7,864 bases of DNA from Caldisericota bacterium (GCA_013152825.1 JAADFP010000036.1:1-7864); one strand, 5' to 3'. Shown: positions 1 through 7,864, numbered from the stretch's first letter. Program-made: numbers and translations. The notes: generated from the letters alone by a model not told the origin.

Positions 1-734
1 GGCAGGTAGCAATTCTCTGGTCAATAGGTAAAGATTCCACAACTCTCCTCTGGCTGGCCAGGAAAGCGTTTTTTGGGAAGATTCCCTGCCCGGTTATACA
101 CATAGATACCACGTACAAATTCAGTGAGATTTACAGGTTTAGAAAGAAAATTTGCCGGGAATGGGGTCTTGACCTGATTGTAGCCAGGAACAGGGAAGCT
201 TTACGCGCAAAAATAGGGCCGGAAAGTGGTAAATTACTATGTTGCACCGAGTTGAAAACAAATGCCCTGAAAAAAGTGATAGATAAATATAAATTTCGTG
301 CTTTATATCTTGCTATCCGAAGAGATGAACATGGAATCAGGGCAAAAGAAAGGATTTTTTCTCCCAGGGACAGGGGTTTCGAGTGGAATTACTGGAACCA
401 GCCACCGGAATTATGGGACCAGTACAAGACGAAAATAGGCAAGGGAGAACATTTAAGGGTACATCCTCTTCTGGGCTGGCGAGAAATCGATGTATGGGAA
501 TACATAAAAAGGGAAAATCTACCCGTAGTTCCTCTTTATTTTGCCAGGAGAGGAAAGCGCTACCGGAGCATAGGGTGTAAATGCTGTTGTAGTCCCGTAG
601 ATTCCCAGGCAAATACAGTAGAGAAGATAATCCAGGAATTGCAGAAAGGAAGCGTTTCCGAGCGAAGCGGACGTGCCCAGGATAAAGAATTAGTCAGCAT
701 GATGCAAAAGCTCCGATCACTGGGGTATATGTAA
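1..734 (+). CDS. cysD: Sulfate adenylyltransferase subunit 2 (CysD), 5'-truncated by the window edge
   Basis: This is the catalytic subunit of ATP sulfurylase, which makes APS and pyrophosphate from ATP and sulfate in the cytoplasm. The reading frame is open from base 3, giving 243 visible residues; against a family length near 300, roughly 35-40 N-terminal residues and the start lie to the left. The TTG at 252 is an internal leucine codon, not a start. Visible landmarks are the PP-loop SIGKDS (bases 21-38), HIDTTYKF, RRDE, RAKERIFSPRD, NQPPELW, RVHPLLGW and the C-terminal SERSGRAQD block, all collinear with E. coli CysD as I recall it. The roughly 30-residue loop that E. coli CysD carries after VPLYLA is absent. 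Oddly, it has a Cys-Cys pair (bases 240-245) and a GCKCCC cluster (bases 573-590), a pattern reminiscent of [4Fe-4S] APS reductases. The adjacent cysN favours CysD over a reductase. Confidence 0.9.
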   Translation, partial: QVAILWSIGKDSTTLLWLARKAFFGKIPCPVIHIDTTYKFSEIYRFRKKICREWGLDLIVARNREALRAKIGPESGKLLCCTELKTNALKKVIDKYKFRALYLAIRRDEHGIRAKERIFSPRDRGFEWNYWNQPPELWDQYKTKIGKGEHLRVHPLLGWREIDVWEYIKRENLPVVPLYFARRGKRYRSIGCKCCCSPVDSQANTVEKIIQELQKGSVSERSGRAQDKELVSMMQKLRSLGYM

Positions 735-739
735 CTTAA

Positions 740-1999
740 ATGAATCTGCTTAAACTGGTAATTGTGGGACATATTGACCATGGTAAATCTACCCTCATAG
801 GGCAACTTCTCCACCAGACCAGATCTTTACCTGTTGATAGAATGAAAGAAATAGAGTACGCGGCAAAAAATTCCGGCAGAGAAATGGAGTTTGCTCACCT
901 TTTAGACTACCTGGAGGAAGAACGCGAGCAGGGCATTAGTATTGATACTACCCAGGTGTTTTTTAAAACCGAGAAAAGGGATTACCTGGTAATCGATGCT
1001 CCGGGGCACGTGGAGTTTGTGAAGAACATGGTTACCGGTGCTTCCCAGGCAGAAGCGGCCGTTTTAATAGTGGATGTTACAGAAGGAATGAAAGAACAGA
1101 GTAAGCGCCATGCCTACCTTTTATCCTTGCTCGGAATAGGGCAGGTAATCGTGGCTTTAAACAAGATGGATCTGGTAGGCTATGAAAAGGAGCCCCATGA
1201 AAAGGTTAAAAAAGAAGTGGCAATTTTTCTATCCTCCATAGGCATAAGAGCACTCTATTATATTCCCATTTCCGCCATAAAAGGCGAAAATATTACCCGG
1301 AGATCTGAGAAGATGCCTTGGTATGCTGGCCCCACATTCATAGAGAGCCTGGATAAACTAAAAGAAAAAGCATCCCTGATAGATAGACCGTTGGTTTTTC
1401 CCGTGCAGGATACCTACAGAATTCGCAATAAAAGGATTGCCGTGGGAAAACTACTCTCAGGTATTATAGAAAAGGGACAGGAGATAAAAATTCTTCCCCT
1501 GCGTCAAATAACCAGGGTGGAATCAGTGGAAAAATACCAGGAAAAGAGGAATGTAGCTTATCCTGGAGAAAGCATAGGGATTACTCTACCTGAATCAGTG
1601 CCTATAAGCAGGGGAGATATTATTTGCTTGCCAGGGAAAGAGCCTGTTCTGGCTGACCGGTTTGAGGCAAATATATTCTGGCTACATGGAAAAGAGCTCA
1701 AAATAGAAAAAGCTTTAAACATAAGATGCGCAACCCAGGAAACCACCTGCAAAGTAGGAACCATTAAAAAAAGAATAGACTCTTCTACCCTGGAAATTAT
1801 CCAGGAAAATACAGATAGATTAAAAAACCTGGAAGTGGCTGAAGTAGTTATTAAAACTAAAACTCCTCTTGTTCTCCAATCCTTCCCGGAGCTTCAAGAA
1901 TTGGGAAGATTTGTCCTGGAAATGGAAGGGAATATTTGTGCAGGAGGGATTGTTACAAATGCTGGAGGGGGGATGAAAATTAATCCGCATTCGGTGTAA
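740..1999 (+). CDS. cysN: Sulfate adenylyltransferase subunit 1-like GTPase (CysN)
   Basis: This 419-residue GTPase is the regulatory partner of CysD; in the family, GTP hydrolysis drives APS formation. All GTPase boxes are present: G1 GHIDHGKST (residues 10-18), G2 around GISIDTT (65-71), G3 DAPGH (86-90), G4 NKMD (141-144) and G5 SAIKG (178-182). MPWYAGPT (192-199) and PVQD (221-224), typical of CysN, lead into the beta-barrel domains 2 and 3. The protein is shorter than E. coli CysN (475), lacking its N-terminal extension, and has no fused APS kinase (CysC): it stops 13 residues after CAGGIV. G1 and G3 look more like EF-1A/EF-Tu than the GSVDDGKST and DTPGH of enteric CysN, as in clostridial-type CysN proteins. 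The ATG lies 5 bases after cysD and the nearest G-rich stretch (721-725) is too far for a good Shine-Dalgarno, so translational coupling to cysD is likely. Confidence 0.9.
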   Translation: MNLLKLVIVGHIDHGKSTLIGQLLHQTRSLPVDRMKEIEYAAKNSGREMEFAHLLDYLEEEREQGISIDTTQVFFKTEKRDYLVIDAPGHVEFVKNMVTGASQAEAAVLIVDVTEGMKEQSKRHAYLLSLLGIGQVIVALNKMDLVGYEKEPHEKVKKEVAIFLSSIGIRALYYIPISAIKGENITRRSEKMPWYAGPTFIESLDKLKEKASLIDRPLVFPVQDTYRIRNKRIAVGKLLSGIIEKGQEIKILPLRQITRVESVEKYQEKRNVAYPGESIGITLPESVPISRGDIICLPGKEPVLADRFEANIFWLHGKELKIEKALNIRCATQETTCKVGTIKKRIDSSTLEIIQENTDRLKNLEVAEVVIKTKTPLVLQSFPELQELGRFVLEMEGNICAGGIVTNAGGGMKINPHSV

Positions 2000-2049
2000 T
2001 CTCAGGAGAAACATCAAAAAATATTAAGTACAGCGAAGTCTTGCCCCCT

Positions 2050-3189
2050 TTACAGCTCGCAAGCTCCTTCTTCCAGGGAAGTTTTAAGGTAGAAAGGTTT
2101 TTCTCCCTCTGGTGTTCTGTAGTTGGCAAGGATATGAGAGATTACAGTTTCTTCTTTGTTTTTTTCACAGAGTATAACTATACTTCCGCCGAATCCTGCT
2201 CCGGTCATCCTGGCTCCATATACTCCTTCTGCTTTTAAGGATATTTCTACCAGCCTGTCAGCTTCTGGACAGCTTACCTGGTAATCGTCTCGTAAGCTCT
2301 GGTGGGATTCTACAAGTAGCTCTCCTACGCGAGAAAGGTCACCTCTTTTTAACGCCTTGCAGGTCTCTTTTACCCGGTTATTTTCACTCACTACATGTTT
2401 TACTCTTTTTCTTAGTGGCCGGGGTAAAAAATCCTCCCATTCGCCTGGTTCGGGAGGTAAATCTCGCAGGGTTTTTAGCTGAGGATATATTTTTTTCAGG
2501 ATTTTTACCGAGGTTTCACATTCTTGTTTTCTCTGTTCATATCCCACCTCGTTTAGTTTTCTTTTTACTCCAGTATCTACCACGAGTAAAGAAGCATTTT
2601 GGGGAAAAGGATAATAAGAAAAATCAAGAGAACGGGTGTCCAGGAAAAGCAGATGATTCTTTTTCCCTTTCAGGGAGATAAACTGGTCCATTATTCCGCA
2701 TGGTACTCCCACAAAGTCATTTTCTGCACGCTGGCAGATTTTTATCGTTTCCAGGTCGTTCAGCTTTATATTAAAAAGACGTTTGAATAATAAGGCAGCT
2801 CCTGTTTCCAGTGCTGCAGAGGAAGAAAGTCCTTTCCCTGCCGGTAGATTGCTCATGATTAAGATATTTATTCCTTTTACAGGGATTTGCAAGAAATGAG
2901 CCACACCGAGCAGGTAAGAGTACCAGAAAGCGCCCTTTTGCTTCTTTATATCGGTAAAGGAAGTAGTAAAGTATTCTCCGAAGGTATCGGCATAGAGAGT
3001 TATCTCCTTTTTGCCGGAAAAAGAAGCAGCCAGGTAAACGTATCTTTCAATAGCACCAGGAAGCACAAATCCTTCCTGGTAATCCGTATGTTCACCGATA
3101 AAGTTTACCCTTCCGGGAGCCCTGACAACAATTTCCGGTTGGGCAGAATTAAAAACTTCCCTGAATTTGCTCTGAATTTTATCTATCAT
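2050..3189 (-). CDS. galK: Galactokinase
   Basis: Galactokinase is a cytoplasmic GHMP-family kinase that phosphorylates alpha-D-galactose to galactose 1-phosphate with ATP, the first committed Leloir step. Counting from the ATG at 3189 (379 residues, normal length), the galactokinase signature GRVNFIGEHTDY is at 26-37, the ATP-binding loop LPAGKGLSSSAAL at 115-127, the catalytic aspartate in IMDQF at 168, SLRDDYQVSCPE at 298-309 and GHMP motif 3 GARMTGAGFGG at 325-335. An in-frame TTG at 3195 would add two residues, but GGGTG (bases 3201-3197) sits 7 bases from the ATG and only 1 from the TTG, so I prefer the ATG. The start overlaps the end of the upstream M20 gene by 11 bases, which implies one transcript and coupled translation. 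No galT, galE or sugar transporter is present here, so the rest of the pathway must lie elsewhere. Confidence 0.95.
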   Translation of the reverse strand: MIDKIQSKFREVFNSAQPEIVVRAPGRVNFIGEHTDYQEGFVLPGAIERYVYLAASFSGKKEITLYADTFGEYFTTSFTDIKKQKGAFWYSYLLGVAHFLQIPVKGINILIMSNLPAGKGLSSSAALETGAALLFKRLFNIKLNDLETIKICQRAENDFVGVPCGIMDQFISLKGKKNHLLFLDTRSLDFSYYPFPQNASLLVVDTGVKRKLNEVGYEQRKQECETSVKILKKIYPQLKTLRDLPPEPGEWEDFLPRPLRKRVKHVVSENNRVKETCKALKRGDLSRVGELLVESHQSLRDDYQVSCPEADRLVEISLKAEGVYGARMTGAGFGGSIVILCEKNKEETVISHILANYRTPEGEKPFYLKTSLEEGACEL

Positions 3190-4327
3190 CTTCAAACACC
3201 CGCTTTAGAAAATTTGCCCATAAATTGGCACAGAGTAAGAGTTTCTCTATGCTTACTGATTCGTTTGCCTGGTGAGCAGAGGAAATGTCTTCCGGTGAAT
3301 GAGAAAAAGCGACGATTCCCCTTTCGTAAAGGAGTTTAGCCACAGTATTTCCCCCTATGGTAGTAAACTGCAGGTTTATCCCTGTATCAGAAGCAGATTT
3401 TTTAAATTTACTTATCCAGGGATTACTTTCTTCTATCAAGTGTGGATAGGTTTCCTGGAGTATCTCCAGGCGGAAAGAAATACCAGGAGTGGCATCTTTC
3501 TCGGTTTCCAGGATAGATTTTATCTTTTTTATAATTTCTTCTTTTTCCACCCCTGCCGGGTAGCGAAAATCCAGCACGCATTCTGCCTGGGAGGGAACCA
3601 TGTTGGGAGCTTCTCCTCCTCTAATCTCTCCCAGGTTCATGGTAGGCGCACTAAATAGCGGGTGAAAAGAGCCGAATCTGGCTTGTTCTTCGATCTTTTC
3701 AATAACTTTGATAAGTACCCGGATAGCATTTATCCCTTTTTCAGGCTCACTGCCATGTGCTGTTTTCCCAAAGATATTAATTTTTACCCAGAGCATCCCC
3801 TTCTCTCCAATTACTGCCTTGTTCCATTTTCCTCCATCGGGGATAAGGCAGACATCTGCTTTGAAGCCATTCTCCAGGAGAAGTTTCATCCCCTTTTCCG
3901 AGCCCCTTTCTTCATCTGCTACTGCTCCAAGGATTATCTTCCCCTGAAAACTCCTGTTTTCTCCCAGGAATGCTTTAACTGCAGCCCAGGAGGCAGCAAA
4001 AGGCCCCTTGTTATCCTCCGCTCCTCTTCCGTATATTCTTCCATTTTTTATAACCGGCTCAAAGGGTTCTATTTCCCAGCCTTCTCCCGGAGGCACCACA
4101 TCCATATGGGAAAGTATTGCCACTACAGGCCTGCCTTCACCTATCTCTCCCAGTATGTTAGGTCTTTGCTCTTCTCCGATAATTTTTATCCGGGCACCCA
4201 GCTCTCTAAAAGCATTGTCCACAATCTCCCTTACCAGATACTCATTGCCCGGAGGATTTACCGTGGGCTGACGAATTAATGAGGAGAGAAGAGAAATCAA
4301 ACCATCTTTATCAATGTTAAACTTCAT
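3179..4327 (-). CDS. M20-family zinc metallohydrolase (ArgE/DapE/dipeptidase type)
   Basis: This 382-residue protein is a cytoplasmic co-catalytic metallohydrolase that cleaves amide bonds in peptides or N-acyl amino acids. The expected metal and catalytic residues are visible: His74 and Asp76 in SHMDVVPPGEGW, the bridging Asp105 in YGRGAEDNKG, the general base and metal Glu pair 139-140 in ADEERGSEKG, Asp164 in IPDGG at the position of the GEP ligand, and His352 in SSAHQANES near the C-terminus. The lid/dimerisation domain (about 175-290) carries the conserved FGKTAHGSEPEKGINA (186-201). RGxxDNKGP resembles dipeptidases of the PepV type while the C-terminal motif resembles ArgE/DapE, so I do not assign a substrate. 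The ATG has no convincing Shine-Dalgarno; a TAAAAT box at 4342-4337 raises the possibility of a very short or absent leader. It is first in a probable operon with galK. Confidence 0.88.
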   Translation of the reverse strand: MKFNIDKDGLISLLSSLIRQPTVNPPGNEYLVREIVDNAFRELGARIKIIGEEQRPNILGEIGEGRPVVAILSHMDVVPPGEGWEIEPFEPVIKNGRIYGRGAEDNKGPFAASWAAVKAFLGENRSFQGKIILGAVADEERGSEKGMKLLLENGFKADVCLIPDGGKWNKAVIGEKGMLWVKINIFGKTAHGSEPEKGINAIRVLIKVIEKIEEQARFGSFHPLFSAPTMNLGEIRGGEAPNMVPSQAECVLDFRYPAGVEKEEIIKKIKSILETEKDATPGISFRLEILQETYPHLIEESNPWISKFKKSASDTGINLQFTTIGGNTVAKLLYERGIVAFSHSPEDISSAHQANESVSIEKLLLCANLWANFLKRVFEDDR

Positions 4328-4336
4328 GGTAAATTT

Positions 4337-4342
4337 ATTTTA
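4337..4342 (-). promoter_or_regulatory. Possible -10 element for the M20-galK operon
   Basis: On the minus strand TAAAAT matches the -10 consensus TATAAT at five of six bases and ends 9 bases before the M20 ATG. The hexamer 17 bases upstream (TTCCCT, 4365-4360) is a poor -35. If this is used, the leader would be only a few bases long, consistent with the absence of a Shine-Dalgarno sequence. This is a weak call. Confidence 0.25.
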
Positions 4343-4374
4343 GCAGTTTATTGCTGGCGAGGGAACAGTAAGCA

Positions 4375-4414
4375 GTGAGTAAGTGAATAAGTGAGTAGGT
4401 GAGTAAGTGAGAGG
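4375..4414 (+). repeat. Degenerate 8-base tandem repeat, consensus GTGAGTAA
   Basis: Five consecutive units are readable: GTGAGTAA (4375-4382), GTGAATAA (4383-4390), GTGAGTAG (4391-4398), GTGAGTAA (4399-4406) and a diverged GTGAGAGG (4407-4414). The register is exact with only substitutions between units. Positions 1-4 (GTGA) are invariant. The array lies in the divergent intergenic region, about 50 bases upstream of the M20 start. Confidence 0.85.
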
Positions 4415-4554
4415 CACAGGGGCACAAAGGGGGTGGGAAAGGACGGTAGACGGAGGACGGTTACCGTTTCGCGCTACTCAACCGCAACTGGTTAACGTAG
4501 TTAGACTATAGACTGGGGGAGTAGTTAATAGCGAGTAGTGAAGAGAGAGGTAGA

Positions 4555-4562
4555 GGGAGGAG
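4555..4562 (+). promoter_or_regulatory. Ribosome binding site of the macrodomain gene
   Basis: GGGAGGAG ends 5 bases before the ATG at 4568. It is a strong Shine-Dalgarno match and decides the start: the frame is open back to a GTG at 4538, but that upstream part would encode only a charged purine-rich stretch and has no such site. Confidence 0.8.
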
Positions 4563-4567
4563 AAGAT

Positions 4568-5095
4568 ATGGTAGATAGATTAGAAATTTTAGAGGGTGAT
4601 ATTACCCGGCAAAGAGTAGATGCGATTGTAAATGCTGCCAACACTTCCCTTCTGGGAGGTGGAGGAGTAGACGGGGCTATTCACCGTGCAGCAGGCCCGG
4701 AGTTGTTGGAAGAATGCAGAAAGCTGGGAGGATGTCCCACGGGCGAAGCGAGGATTACCAGGGGATATAATCTCCCGGCTAAATGGGTTATTCATACAGT
4801 GGGCCCTGTGTGGCGAGGGGGAAATCATGGTGAAGATGATCTCCTGGCACGGTGTTATAGGAATAGTTTAGCCCTGGCAGAGGCCCATTCCCTGAAAACT
4901 ATTGCTTTCCCTTCTATCAGTACTGGTGCATACCGGTTTCCCCTGGAGAGGGCGGTCAGAATTGCGCTCAGGGAAATAAGAGATTTTCTTGCCCGCAATA
5001 GGACCCTGGAAAAAATAATTATAGTATGCTTTGAAAAAAGAGTGTATGAGGCGTATAAATCTGCCCTCAGGGAAATGGGGTTTGGAATATCCTGA
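4568..5095 (+). CDS. Macrodomain protein, O-acetyl-ADP-ribose deacetylase type
   Basis: This is a single-domain macrodomain of 175 residues, almost exactly the length of E. coli YmdB (177), which hydrolyses O-acetyl-ADP-ribose and can remove mono-ADP-ribose from acidic residues. Ligand-binding features are all present: the adenine-binding Asp11 in GDIT, VNAANTSLLGGGGVDGAIH (residues 21-39) with Asn25 and Asp35 at the same numbers as the YmdB active-site residues, CPTGEARIT (56-64), IHTVGPVWRGG (75-85) and the phosphate loop PSISTGAY (115-122). I chose the ATG at 4568 because of the strong ribosome binding site and because the domain begins at once. It stands alone, diverging from the M20 gene and converging on purL with 8 bases between stop codons, so the context gives no substrate clue. 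No ADP-ribosyltransferase or sirtuin partner is in the window. Family assignment is secure; the substrate is inferred. Confidence 0.93.
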   Translation: MVDRLEILEGDITRQRVDAIVNAANTSLLGGGGVDGAIHRAAGPELLEECRKLGGCPTGEARITRGYNLPAKWVIHTVGPVWRGGNHGEDDLLARCYRNSLALAEAHSLKTIAFPSISTGAYRFPLERAVRIALREIRDFLARNRTLEKIIIVCFEKRVYEAYKSALREMGFGIS

Positions 5096-5103
5096 TAGAA
5101 ATT

Positions 5104-7479
<2,376 letters not shown>

Positions 7480-7486
7480 GATTCTA

Positions 7487-7491
7487 TCCTT
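7487..7491 (-). promoter_or_regulatory. Ribosome binding site of purL
   Basis: AAGGA on the minus strand sits 7 bases from the TTG at 7479 and 13 bases from the in-frame ATG at 7473. The spacing favours TTG initiation. If ATG is used instead the protein loses only two residues. Confidence 0.55.
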
Positions 7492-7518
7492 AAAAAATAA
7501 AAAGATACTTATGCCTAG

Positions 7519-7591
7519 TGGCGCGACCCCGAGTCGAACGGGGGACGCCGGGCTTTTCAGGCCCGCGCTCTACCACCTGAGCTATCGCGCC
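7519..7591 (-). tRNA. tRNA-Phe (anticodon GAA)
   Basis: The 73-base gene folds into a complete cloverleaf: acceptor stem GGCGCGA with TCGCGCC (7 of 7 pairs), D stem GCTC/GAGC with loop AGGTGGTA, anticodon stem CGGGC/GCCCG around loop CTGAAAA (anticodon GAA, Phe), variable loop GCGTC, T stem CCCCG/CGGGG with loop TTCGACT, and discriminator A. The 3' CCA is not encoded; the next bases are CTAGG, so CCA must be added by tRNA nucleotidyltransferase. A perfect sigma70 promoter lies directly upstream and purL follows on the same strand. Confidence 0.97.
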
Positions 7592-7601
7592 GGGTGAAAG
7601 A

Positions 7602-7630
7602 ATTATAGAAGAAGGTAAATCTCATGTCAA
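7602..7630 (-). promoter_or_regulatory. Consensus sigma70-type promoter for tRNA-Phe (and possibly purL)
   Basis: On the minus strand TTGACA (7630-7625) and TATAAT (7607-7602) are both perfect consensus hexamers separated by exactly 17 bases. The predicted start, about 7 bases beyond the -10, is near 7595, only a few bases before the first tRNA base at 7591. That fits a strong stable-RNA promoter with a minimal leader to be trimmed by RNase P. Confidence 0.9.
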
Positions 7631-7651
7631 GAGAAGAACGAGTTGCATCAC

Positions 7652-7679
7652 AAAAAATCTTCTCGAAAAAGGGAGAAAA
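7652..7679 (-). terminator. Possible weak intrinsic terminator for a minus-strand gene beyond the right edge
   Basis: On the minus strand TTTTCTC, an 8-base loop and GAGAAGA can form a 7-pair stem with one G-U wobble (plus positions 7673-7679 with 7658-7664), followed directly by six T residues (7657-7652). The layout is right for a rho-independent terminator, but the stem is A-T rich and would be weak. No gene for it to end is visible in the window. Confidence 0.3.
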
Positions 7680-7795
7680 TTAAAATAGGGCAACCTCCCT
7701 GCTTGCTTCCACAGGGTAGGCAGGCGGAAGAGAGAAAGGATGTGCCCCATGAAAAAGATATCACTCCGCTTCACCTGCCTCCTGCCCTCCCTGTC
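7680..7795. other. Non-coding, CCTGC/GCAGG-rich spacer
   Basis: I see no credible gene here. The stretch repeats short related words: CCCTGCTTGCTTCC (7697-7710), GGTAGGCAGGCGG (7715-7727) and CACCTGCCTCCTGCCC (7772-7787). These resemble pieces of the palindromic repeat immediately to the right and suggest decayed copies or a composite intergenic repeat. Confidence 0.4.
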
Positions 7796-7851
7796 ATTCC
7801 TGCGTAGGCCCCCCGATCCCGATCTAACATCGGGAGAGGACAGGCAGGAAT
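7796..7851. repeat. Palindromic intergenic repeat with ATTCCTGC/GCAGGAAT arms
   Basis: Perfect 8-base inverted arms ATTCCTGC (7796-7803) and GCAGGAAT (7844-7851) enclose 40 bases. Inside, CCCGAT (7818-7823) and ATCGGG (7829-7834) form a perfect 6-pair stem around CTAAC, and CCCGAT is also directly duplicated at 7812-7817. The arm form recalls dispersed small intergenic repeats of other bacteria such as the Neisseria dRS3 type (ATTCCC...GGGAAT). Only one clear copy is visible here, so membership of a dispersed family is inferred. Confidence 0.6.
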
Positions 7852-7864
7852 CCATATCATCCCC

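Larger units (their letters stand above)
4328..4567. other. Divergent intergenic region built of short degenerate repeats
   Basis: These 240 bases separate the M20 gene (leftward) from the macrodomain gene (rightward) and must hold the promoters for both. I see no gene here. From left to right there is an AT-rich leader for the M20 gene, an 8-base tandem repeat (4375-4414), a GGCACAGG/GGCACAAAGG doublet (4413-4430), a GGACGGTAGACGG and AGGACGG cluster (4441-4460), TAGACTATAGACT (4502-4514), and a purine-rich run (4538-4566) that contains the macrodomain ribosome binding site. No strong sigma70 promoter stands out on the plus strand. Confidence 0.6.

Noticed and set aside
252..734. A 160-residue gene starting at TTG 252
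   Set aside because: The frame is open to the left edge and the upstream translation holds the CysD PP-loop, so this TTG is an internal leucine of the truncated cysD.
1999..2050. Bidirectional terminator between cysN and galK
   Set aside because: Only a TCTC/GAGA match with a 2-base loop is present (about 2000-2009), which cannot form a terminator hairpin.
2887..3339. Plus-strand open frame of 150 codons
   Set aside because: It is antisense to galK and the M20 end, both of which carry full motif sets; no domain is recognisable.
3662..4279. Plus-strand open frame of 205 codons
   Set aside because: It lies wholly antisense to the well-supported M20 gene, and its protein shows no recognisable domain.
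4375..4414. CRISPR array
   Set aside because: The units are 8 bases, directly adjacent and without spacers, so this is a simple tandem repeat.
4538..4567. GTG start at 4538 for the macrodomain gene
   Set aside because: The added residues come from a purine-rich repeat stretch that includes the ribosome binding site, and the family begins at the downstream ATG.
7519..7591. tRNA gene as an integration site for a mobile element
   Set aside because: No integrase gene and no duplicated tRNA 3' end are visible in the window.
7622..7855. Minus-strand open frame of 77 codons
   Set aside because: It runs through the palindromic repeat and the -35 of the tRNA promoter, has no ribosome binding site that I can see and shows no domain.

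Overview
The window is bacterial chromosome of moderate G+C (I judge about 45%) holding ordinary metabolic genes. Shine-Dalgarno sites, a textbook sigma70-type promoter and a bacterial tRNA-Phe all point to Bacteria. The taxon cannot be fixed from sequence alone. The clostridial-type cysD/cysN proteins, frequent AGA/AGG and ATA codons, patchy short-period intergenic repeats and a palindromic ATTCCTGC/GCAGGAAT repeat fit an anaerobic Firmicute-like or uncultured candidate-phylum bacterium; this is inference and weak.

Layout, left to right. (1) Positions 1-1999, plus strand: the 3' part of cysD (start codon outside the window) and, 5 bases later, a complete cysN-like GTPase. Together they encode ATP sulfurylase, which activates sulfate to APS. 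(2) Positions 2050-4327, minus strand: an M20-family zinc hydrolase followed by galK, overlapping by 11 bases and so very probably one operon. It converges on cysN across a 50-base gap. (3) Positions 4328-4567: a 240-base divergent intergenic region made largely of short degenerate repeats, including a clear 8-base tandem repeat. (4) Positions 4568-5095, plus strand: a single macrodomain gene of the O-acetyl-ADP-ribose deacetylase type. (5) Positions 5104-7479, minus strand: purL, converging on the macrodomain gene with only 8 bases between stop codons. (6) Positions 7519-7591, minus strand: tRNA-Phe(GAA), just upstream of purL, behind a perfect TTGACA-N17-TATAAT promoter that may also transcribe purL. 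(7) Positions 7631-7864: non-coding, with a possible weak terminator for a gene beyond the right edge and a palindromic repeat.

The genes serve separate housekeeping roles (sulfate activation, galactose phosphorylation, peptide or acyl-amino-acid hydrolysis, ADP-ribose metabolism, purine synthesis). I see no defence system, mobile element or CRISPR array, and no clear undescribed system. The points most worth a second look are the cysteine pattern of CysD (CC plus CxCCC, resembling iron-sulfur APS reductases), the intergenic repeats, and an apparent excess of the palindrome CCWGG across the whole window.
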